5,797 nucleotides of DNA from Clostridia bacterium. Its GTDB lineage: Bacteria > Bacillota_A > Clostridia > Christensenellales > Aristaeellaceae. The notes under the pieces are model-generated. The model was given only the letters and a program-made list of their open reading frames with translations, had not been told where the DNA came from and did not search any database. Below are positions 1 through 4,755 of the stretch, in pieces. A program made the position numbers and the translations under genes. Every line of letters begins with the position of its first letter. Within the stretch, counting starts at the first letter, position 1. The DNA lies in NCBI GenBank assembly GCA_900754775.1, contig CAAEDZ010000081.1:1-5797 (forward strand), written 5' to 3'.

Positions 1-1891
1 TGACGCGCTGCTGGAAATCGGTGATGGCCTGCGTGGTGGCGGGGCCGTACACGCCGTCGGCGCTGTCGAGCAGGCCGAGGATGACCAGCTGCTCCTGCAT
101 GAAGCGGATGGAATCCGGGTCGGAGTTGGCGTCCACAAGCACATTGTCGTCCTCGTCGCCGGGCTGCTGGGTGGGCTGCTGGGTGGGCTGTTGCGTCGGC
201 TGCTGGGTGGGCTGCTGCGTGGGCTGCTGCGTCGGCTGCTGGGTCACGGGGTTGTCCACGTAGTATTCCAGCATGCGCAGCGTGGCCTCGTCGCAGTTGC
301 CGGTGACGGCGAGGGCGTTGTAGCCCTGCTGGTTGTTGACCCAGACCTGGAAATTGCGCACGGCGATGGAGGTGGCCGAGCCGTAAACGCCGTCCACGCC
401 GTTTAAGAAGCCCAGCTCGCGCAGCATGGTCTGCAAGTAGCGGATGCGCTCGGCGGGGGAATTGGGCGAGATGCCCGTCTCCTGCGTGGGCGCGGGCGTG
501 GTGGGTGCGGCGGTGGGCGTGGGCGTCGGGGCGGCGGTGGGCGTGGCCGTGGGTCTGGCGTCCTGCCACCAGTCGGCGAAGACGATCAGGTAATCGCGCG
601 TGGCGGAATCCACATAGCCGGTGACGTCCAGCACCTGACGGCCATAGTAGCGGTTCACGGCGTCCTGGAACTCCCAGACCGCGCCGCGCGTGGCCGCGCC
701 GTAGATGCCGTCGTCCGACCCGGCGGGCAGATGGCCGAGGGTGATGAGCAGCTGCTGCACGCGGCGGATGTCGCTCCTGGAGGAATGCTCGTTGATGAGG
801 AAATCGTCCGGCTTTTCGGTGACCACCGGCGGCGGCGTGGCCGGGCGCGGGGTGGGCTTGGCGGCAAGCTCGTACTGGTCGAGCCAGTAGAGCGTGGCCG
901 GGCCGGCGATGCCATCCACGGTGAGCTTGGGGTCGATGGCGTAGGTGCTGTTCATATACGTCTGGAAATCGCGCACGGCCTGCCGGGTGGCGCTGTCATA
1001 CGAGCCGGAGGGCTGGGCGGCGTCCAGCCAGCCCAGGGCGATCAATTGCCACTGCAGGCTGGTGATCTCCTCGCGCGAGGAATTGCCGCTGATGATCTGG
1101 CTGGTCGGGCGCGGCGTGGCATTCGGGCGCGGGGTGGGCGTGCGCACGTTGCTGGACTGGTTGTTGAAGTTTTCGTTCTCGTCCTGCCCGGAGATGTAGT
1201 CCATCCAGGAAAGGTCGGGGTCCTTGATGGGGGCGAAGGTGGTCTGCACATAGGGCGTGGGCGAGGGCGTGGGCTGCGGCGTCCACAGCGAATCCGAGGC
1301 CAGCGTGGGCATGGGCGTGGCCTCCACGGTGGCGTCCAGCGCGCTGCTGACCAAACGGATGACGATGAAGATCACCGCCACCACGGCCAGCGCCGCGCCG
1401 CCGATGATCAGCGCCATCTGCCGCCCGGAACGGCCCTCGCGCTCCTCCTCTTCGGCGTGGGAAGCGTGGGAGGCGGACTTGCGCTGGGCGATGTAGGCGG
1501 TGCCGTTTTCCTCAAAGTAGAAGTGGCGCTTTTTCGGGTCCTCCACGGCCTCTACGCTGGCCTTGAGGCGCTGCATGCCGCGCTCAAAGGCCTCCTCGGA
1601 GCCGGGCGCGGGGGCGACGGAGCCGTCGTTGAGGCGCTGGGCGCAGTCGCGCGGCAGGTATTCGCGGATGCGCAGCGTGGCCTCGCGCTTGGTGTCGTAG
1701 GCCATGTAGACGATGCCGCTGGCGTCCTGCCCCATGGCGCGCCCGACGAGGAAGCGGCCGTTGTGGAGCAGCGTGCCGGGCAGAAGCTGTATCTGCGGCA
1801 CGGCGGCGCGGGAATCGCGGCCGCAGTGGGGGCAGATGTCGCGGCCGTCGAGATCCTCAAAGCAGTACATGCACTTGTTTTCATATGCCAT
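1..1891 (-). CDS. Zinc-ribbon / kinase N-lobe remnant / single-pass membrane protein with at least four peptidoglycan-binding-like domains (3' end missing)
   Basis: Hand translation gives 630 uninterrupted codons running off the left edge. Residues 7-23 form a zinc ribbon (C7xxC10, C20xxC23). Residues about 38-137 resemble the first five strands of clostridial Ser/Thr kinases of the GGFGITY...VAIKEYFP type: an eroded glycine loop (G54, D56, G59, then IVY), IREYLP at 75-80 with R76 where the ATP-binding Lys belongs, and FEENGTAYI at 126-134 at the hinge. No HRD or DFG loop follows. After a charged stretch (138-158) comes a membrane helix (159-181), then Pro/Thr linkers and PG_binding_1-like modules at about 271-340, 371-440, 479-545 and 591 onward, with signatures such as DGVYG..T and FQ. 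Predicted topology: ribbon and kinase lobe in the cytoplasm, repeats outside. The ATG at 1891 has AAGGAG 8 nt upstream, 5 bp after the tmk stop. A wall sensor or scaffold role is inferred; kinase activity is unlikely. A further C-terminal domain may lie outside the window. Confidence 0.88.
   Translation of the reverse strand, partial: MAYENKCMYCFEDLDGRDICPHCGRDSRAAVPQIQLLPGTLLHNGRFLVGRAMGQDASGIVYMAYDTKREATLRIREYLPRDCAQRLNDGSVAPAPGSEEAFERGMQRLKASVEAVEDPKKRHFYFEENGTAYIAQRKSASHASHAEEEEREGRSGRQMALIIGGAALAVVAVIFIVIRLVSSALDATVEATPMPTLASDSLWTPQPTPSPTPYVQTTFAPIKDPDLSWMDYISGQDENENFNNQSSNVRTPTPRPNATPRPTSQIISGNSSREEITSLQWQLIALGWLDAAQPSGSYDSATRQAVRDFQTYMNSTYAIDPKLTVDGIAGPATLYWLDQYELAAKPTPRPATPPPVVTEKPDDFLINEHSSRSDIRRVQQLLITLGHLPAGSDDGIYGAATRGAVWEFQDAVNRYYGRQVLDVTGYVDSATRDYLIVFADWWQDARPTATPTAAPTPTPTAAPTTPAPTQETGISPNSPAERIRYLQTMLRELGFLNGVDGVYGSATSIAVRNFQVWVNNQQGYNALAVTGNCDEATLRMLEYYVDNPVTQQPTQQPTQQPTQQPTQQPTQQPTQQPGDEDDNVLVDANSDPDSIRFMQEQLVILGLLDSADGVYGPATTQAITDFQQRV
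161..244 (-). repeat. Seven-copy 12-bp tandem repeat encoding TQQP
   Basis: Seven contiguous 12-base units fill these positions exactly. The plus-strand consensus is gggctgctgggt, and units differ only at synonymous positions. They encode TQQP seven times (residues 550-577) in the linker between the third and fourth peptidoglycan-binding modules. Being in multiples of three, copy-number changes would preserve the frame and alter only linker length. The plus (template) strand at 161-187 has five GGG runs with loops of 5, 1, 5 and 1, which fits a G-quadruplex motif. Confidence 0.95.
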
Positions 1892-1896
1892 GGGGG

Positions 1897-3180
1897 TCAC
1901 TCCTTCGTGTTCAGGCAACTCGCGACGGCGCTCTTCGTCCGCGCGAATACTTCTTCGATGCTGCCGGAGCCGTCCAGCACGCGAATGCGCGCAGGCTCCC
2001 TTTCCCGCAGGGCCTCGTAGGCCGCGCGCAGGCGGCGCTGGAAGGGCGCGCCCTCGGCCTCGATGCGGTCGGCGTGGCCGCCGTTGGTGGCGCGCGTCAG
2101 GGCCGCTTCGGCGTCTATGCGGTAGAGGAAGGTGGCGTCCGGCCTGGCCCGCTCGGCGGGCACGTTTATTTGACGTATAAAGTCCTCTCCAAGTTCACGC
2201 CCATAGCCCTGATAGACGATGGACGAATCCAAAAACCGGTCGCAGAGGACGATTTTGCCGTCTTCAAGCGCCGGAAGGATGACATCGTGGACGTGCTGGG
2301 CGCGGCTGGCGGCAAAGAGCAGCGCCTCGCACTCGGCGGTCATGGCGCGCCCGGCCTCGTCGGCGGCGTCGGAAAGCACGATCTGGCGGATGCGCTCGGC
2401 CACGGGGCAGCCGCCCGGCTCGCGCGTGCAAATGACTTCCCAGCCGCGCGATGTCAGCCAGTCGCCAAGCAGCGCCATCTGCGTGGATTTGCCGCAGCCG
2501 TCGGTGCCCTCGAAGGTGAAAAAGCGCCCCCGGGGCCGGGAAACGCCCAGCAGGCCGAAAAGCTCTGAAACGGTGGAGGCGAACATGTCCGGCGCGCAGG
2601 CGTCCAGCTCCTTGCGCGTTCCGTAGCCGTAGCCCACGGCCAGCGAGGAAATGCCCGCCTCCTTCGCGCCCAGCACGTCGAACTTGCGGTCGCCCACCAT
2701 CACGGCGCGGGCTCTGTCCGCCCCATCGGGCAGGGCGCGGGCGATGAGCGCCGCCTTGTCGGCGTGATGCTCGTCCATGGCGATGCCGACGATGGCGTCC
2801 AGATACGGGGCCATGCCAAAGTATTCGGCGATGCGCACGGCAAAGCGCTCCGGCTTGGCGGTGACGATGGAGACATGTTTCCCCGCCGCGCGCAGCGCCC
2901 GCAAAAGCGGCGCGATGCCGGGGTAGACGGCGTTTTCGCGCCAGCCCACATCTTCAAAGCGCGCGCGGTAGATGGCCACGGCCCGCAGCGCCGTCTGCTC
3001 GTCCATGCCGCACAGGGTGCGGAAGGATTCCAGCAGCGGCGGGCCGACGAAGCTGTCCAGCTGCGCCTCCGTCAGCGCCGGGTAGCCCAGTTGGGCGATG
3101 GCGTGGGCGGCGCTTTTTTTGATGCCCTCGCCCGAGCGCGTCAGCGTGCCGTCGAGGTCGAAAAATACGTAGTCGTACAT
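1897..3180 (-). CDS. tmk: HAD-family phosphatase (5'-nucleotidase-like) fused to thymidylate kinase
   Basis: This single 427-residue frame holds two complete enzymes. Residues 1-210 are a HAD subfamily IA phosphatase with all four motifs: D8-L-D10-G-T, T107 in VTAKP, K142, and GD164...D168. FVGPPL at 44-49 and VGYGYGTRKEL at 182-192 are typical of the bacterial 5'-nucleotidase/phosphoglycolate-phosphatase-like branch. Residues about 216-427 are a full-length dTMP kinase (dTMP + ATP to dTDP, essential for dTTP supply): P-loop GTDGCGKST 225-233, REPGG 253-257, DRF 314-316 and a lid with D371-R372. Only about five residues join them, with no internal ATG/GTG start or ribosome binding site at the junction. 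The ATG at 3180 is chosen because AAAGGAG sits 8 nt upstream; an in-frame ATG at 3204 lies upstream of that site. Both active sites look intact. The HAD substrate is not known from sequence; a nucleoside monophosphate is plausible. Confidence 0.93.
   Translation of the reverse strand: MYDYVFFDLDGTLTRSGEGIKKSAAHAIAQLGYPALTEAQLDSFVGPPLLESFRTLCGMDEQTALRAVAIYRARFEDVGWRENAVYPGIAPLLRALRAAGKHVSIVTAKPERFAVRIAEYFGMAPYLDAIVGIAMDEHHADKAALIARALPDGADRARAVMVGDRKFDVLGAKEAGISSLAVGYGYGTRKELDACAPDMFASTVSELFGLLGVSRPRGRFFTFEGTDGCGKSTQMALLGDWLTSRGWEVICTREPGGCPVAERIRQIVLSDAADEAGRAMTAECEALLFAASRAQHVHDVILPALEDGKIVLCDRFLDSSIVYQGYGRELGEDFIRQINVPAERARPDATFLYRIDAEAALTRATNGGHADRIEAEGAPFQRRLRAAYEALREREPARIRVLDGSGSIEEVFARTKSAVASCLNTKE
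1900..1905 (-). promoter_or_regulatory. Ribosome binding site of the pseudokinase gene, inside the tmk 3' end
   Basis: AAGGAG on the minus strand lies 8 nt upstream of the ATG at 1891. The same bases are the last two sense codons (Lys-Glu) of the HAD-Tmk fusion, directly before its TGA. Ribosomes ending tmk therefore stop on the initiation site of the next gene, which favours translational coupling. This site decides the start: an ATG at 1884 is in another frame. Confidence 0.85.
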
Positions 3181-3188
3181 CGCTGGAA

Positions 3189-3195
3189 CTCCTTT
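3189..3195 (-). promoter_or_regulatory. Ribosome binding site setting the HAD-Tmk start
   Basis: AAAGGAG on the minus strand is 8 nt upstream of the ATG at 3180. It lies inside the frame that begins at the alternative ATG at 3204, so that longer start would translate through the site. This supports 3180, which also gives the usual HAD N-terminus with motif I at residue 8. Confidence 0.8.
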
Positions 3196-3200
3196 GTCTG

Positions 3201-3215
3201 CCACCGTGAGGGTGG
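3201..3215 (-). other. Short GC hairpin just upstream of the HAD-Tmk ribosome binding site
   Basis: CCACC, a 5-nt loop and GGTGG form a five-base-pair stem in the minus-strand transcript, ending 5 nt before AAAGGAG. It could affect ribosome access or be a chance pairing; nothing else supports a specific role. Confidence 0.3.
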
Positions 3216-3258
3216 ATGTGTCGTAAAAGCCTTGTTATTTGCCACAGTCGCTGTCAAA

Positions 3259-3289
3259 TTCAGGGAAAACTGCCGGAATTTCAGGGAAA
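3259..3289. repeat. Pair of TTCAGGGAAA direct repeats 21 bp apart
   Basis: Identical 10-mers TTCAGGGAAA (plus strand) occupy 3259-3268 and 3280-3289, each preceded by AAT or AATT. The 21-bp period is two helical turns, so both copies face the same side of the DNA. On the minus strand they lie directly upstream of TTGACA at 3252-3257, where an activator or repressor would bind. No regulator family is recognised from the motif. Confidence 0.5.
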
Positions 3290-3341
3290 TGGCACCACAT
3301 TGCCGGTTTTTGCGCTGCGCATTTGGCGAAAAAGGGACGAA

Positions 3342-3390
3342 ACGCCACCATCCGCCGCGTTTTTGCCGTTTTCGCGCCGATGGGTGGCGT
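3342..3390 (-). terminator. Large inverted repeat downstream of the decarboxylase, possible terminator or attenuator
   Basis: The arms 3379-3390 and 3342-3352 pair over 11 base pairs (ACGCCACC-ATC with GATGGTGGCGT) with one bulged base. The 26-nt loop contains CGCG on both sides that could extend the pairing. In the minus-strand transcript the stem is followed by TTTCGTCCCTTTTT, an interrupted U tract, so it is not a textbook intrinsic terminator. It starts 48 bp after the decarboxylase stop, a usual place for one. Confidence 0.4.
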
Positions 3391-3437
3391 GATGACGGAT
3401 AAAACACTGTTTTGATGGGCGAACGCGCCACATTCCC

Positions 3438-4721
3438 TCACTGCGCCGGCTCGTCCACCACTTCGACCAGATCGCCCTCGGCCCCGAACAGCGTCGCCCC
3501 GGCGGCGCGGGAGGCGAGCAGGAAATTGACGCAATCGCGCGTCAGCCGTTCGCCGGGGGCGGCGGTGGCGCAGCCGGGGGGATAGGCTCCCACCGCGCGC
3601 GCCGCGATTTCGCCCGCCGCCTTTTCCAGCGGCACAAGGCGCGTCTTTCCCAGCGCCGCCGCGCGCGGGCGCAGGGCGCGTTCGCCGTAGGCAGGTTCGG
3701 GAAACTCCGGCGCGCCGGAGCCGGGGCGCAGGCGGGCAAAGGCGTTGACCAGCGCCGCGTAGTCCTCCGCGCGGTCGTAGACGGAGCCGATGGCCACCAC
3801 GCCGCGCGCGTCGCCCATCTCCATGTCCACGCCCAGTTCGGCGAGATGGGAAAGCGCCTCCCAGCCGCTCAGGCCCTTGCCGTCCGTGCGGATGCACAGC
3901 CGCGTGGGGTCGCCCAGAGAGGGGCAGGGAAAGCCCATCGCCGTCAATTTGCCGCGCGCCTCCTCGCACCAGCCCGTCAGGCGCGCAAGCGCTTCGCGGC
4001 CGTGTTCGTCCATGAAGGCGCGGGCGTCGTCCAGCGAGCGCAGGATGAGGAAGGAGGGGCTGGACGTACACACCATGCGCAGCATGCGCCTGAGCCTCGG
4101 CCCGTCCTCCGCGCGCCGCGCGTGCAGCCACGCGCCGCCGGTGTAGGCCCCCAGCGTCTTGTGGGCGCTCTCCACGGCGCAGTCCGCGCCCGCGCGCAGG
4201 GCGCTTTCCGGGCTGTCCCACCAGGAAAAGTGCGCCCCGTGCGCCGCGTCCACCAGCACGGGCACGTCCGCGCGCGGCAGCGGCTCCACCAGCCCGTGGA
4301 AGGTGGGGCGGGTGACGAAGATGGCGTCGCAGGGGATGTCCCTTGCCGCCTTGCAAAGGTCGGCCCCGGGGGGCAGCAGCACCGGCTCCACGTCGGCGAG
4401 GATGCAGGCGGACTGCGCCGAATGGTGGGCGTCGCGGCGCATCAACAGCCGTCCCCCCGGCCGCACATAGGCCAGCACCAGGGCGAGTATGCCCGCCGCC
4501 GAGCCCCCCGGCACGAGGATGGACGCCCCCGCCCCCGCCGACTTCGCCAGCAGCCGCTCGGCTTCGGCGATGCCCGCCTGCGGGGCGTAGAGGTCGTCCG
4601 TGGAGGCAAGCTCGGTCATGTCCAGCCCCGCGGGCACGCTCTCCAGCCGCCCCTTGTGGCCGGGCATGTGAAAGCGCGTTTTCCCCTGCGCCGATACGAG
4701 CATGTCGTCGATGGGCCGCAT
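3438..4721 (-). CDS. PLP-dependent Orn/Lys/Arg decarboxylase family protein (YaaO/SpeA-type)
   Basis: The 427-residue product is a fold-type I PLP enzyme of the family that decarboxylates lysine, ornithine or arginine to diamines or agmatine; the true substrate cannot be read from sequence. Visible motifs are HMPGHKG 18-24, DDLY 42-45, PGGSAAGI 71-78 near the phosphate, RDAHHSA 96-102 with the PLP-stacking His, D158-AAHG contacting the pyridine nitrogen, SAHKTL with the Schiff-base lysine K188, CTSSPSF 218-224, and the C-terminal AYPPG 379-383. It is somewhat shorter than the roughly 480-490 residues of Bacillus relatives, but the core is complete. The ATG at 4721 is chosen because AAAGGAGG lies 6 nt upstream; the longer TTG-started frame reaching 4874 runs into addB. 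In B. subtilis the homologue yaaO directly precedes tmk, matching the order here. A LexA-like palindrome lies immediately upstream. Confidence 0.9.
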   Translation of the reverse strand: MRPIDDMLVSAQGKTRFHMPGHKGRLESVPAGLDMTELASTDDLYAPQAGIAEAERLLAKSAGAGASILVPGGSAAGILALVLAYVRPGGRLLMRRDAHHSAQSACILADVEPVLLPPGADLCKAARDIPCDAIFVTRPTFHGLVEPLPRADVPVLVDAAHGAHFSWWDSPESALRAGADCAVESAHKTLGAYTGGAWLHARRAEDGPRLRRMLRMVCTSSPSFLILRSLDDARAFMDEHGREALARLTGWCEEARGKLTAMGFPCPSLGDPTRLCIRTDGKGLSGWEALSHLAELGVDMEMGDARGVVAIGSVYDRAEDYAALVNAFARLRPGSGAPEFPEPAYGERALRPRAAALGKTRLVPLEKAAGEIAARAVGAYPPGCATAAPGERLTRDCVNFLLASRAAGATLFGAEGDLVEVVDEPAQ

Positions 4722-4727
4722 GGCCGT

Positions 4728-4735
4728 CCTCCTTT
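4728..4735 (-). promoter_or_regulatory. Ribosome binding site of the decarboxylase gene
   Basis: AAAGGAGG on the minus strand, 6 nt upstream of the ATG at 4721, is a strong Shine-Dalgarno. It rules out the upstream TTG start of the longer frame, whose first 51 codons overlap addB and look like low-complexity shadow sequence. Confidence 0.85.
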
Positions 4736-4741
4736 GCGTGT

Positions 4742-4755
4742 CGAACATATGTTCT
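4742..4755. promoter_or_regulatory. Candidate LexA (SOS) box
   Basis: The plus strand reads CGAACATATGTTCT, with a perfect 12-bp palindrome GAACATATGTTC at 4743-4754. This matches the Gram-positive LexA/DinR operator GAAC-N4-GTTC, including the preferred flanking C and A/T-rich centre. It overlaps the first base of the addB stop codon on one side and ends 7 bp before the decarboxylase Shine-Dalgarno on the other. A weak promoter on the minus strand, TTGGAA (4775-4780) with TAGAAC (4751-4756) and an 18-bp spacer, would have its -10 inside the box. It is the only GAAC-N4-GTTC in the window. Binding is inferred; another dimeric regulator could use the same palindrome. Confidence 0.6.

Larger units (their letters stand above)
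3181..3437 (-). promoter_or_regulatory. Intergenic region, probable promoter/leader of the HAD-Tmk operon
   Basis: This 257-bp gap is the only sizeable non-coding stretch and is richer in A+T than the genes. In transcription order it holds a weak AAAAC-AGT-GTTTT hairpin near 3400, a large inverted repeat (3342-3390), two direct repeats (3259-3289), TTGACA (3252-3257, a perfect -35 match) and a hairpin (3201-3215) before the ribosome binding site. No good -10 hexamer lies 16-18 nt after the TTGACA, so the promoter call is tentative. A start-to-stop frame crosses the gap but has no ribosome binding site and no recognisable protein. Confidence 0.45.

Noticed and set aside
161..244. CRISPR-like or mobile-element repeat
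   Set aside because: Units are contiguous 12-mers without spacers and stay in frame as TQQP; this is a coding tandem repeat.
1552..1884. 110-codon minus-strand frame starting at 1884
   Set aside because: Shadow in another frame of the zinc-ribbon/kinase-lobe gene; Ala/Pro/Ser/Thr-rich with no ribosome binding site at suitable spacing.
731..2020. Long plus-strand open frame of 429 codons
   Set aside because: It lies antisense to the membrane-protein gene, starts without a ribosome binding site, is rich in G, A, R and V as expected of a GC-rich shadow, and shows no family motif.
2500..2560. Separate tmk start within the fusion
   Set aside because: The junction has no ATG, GTG or TTG in frame (the valine there is GTT) and no ribosome binding site, so the fusion reading stands.
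3141..3431. Possible 96-residue small protein in the intergenic region
   Set aside because: GTG start without a Shine-Dalgarno, overlaps the HAD-Tmk start out of frame, and resembles no known protein; the non-coding repeats explain the region better.
3235..4356. Minus-strand open frame of 373 codons overlapping the decarboxylase
   Set aside because: It is the same strand in another frame, very rich in Arg/Gly/Ala, and the decarboxylase frame carries clear catalytic motifs over the same bases.
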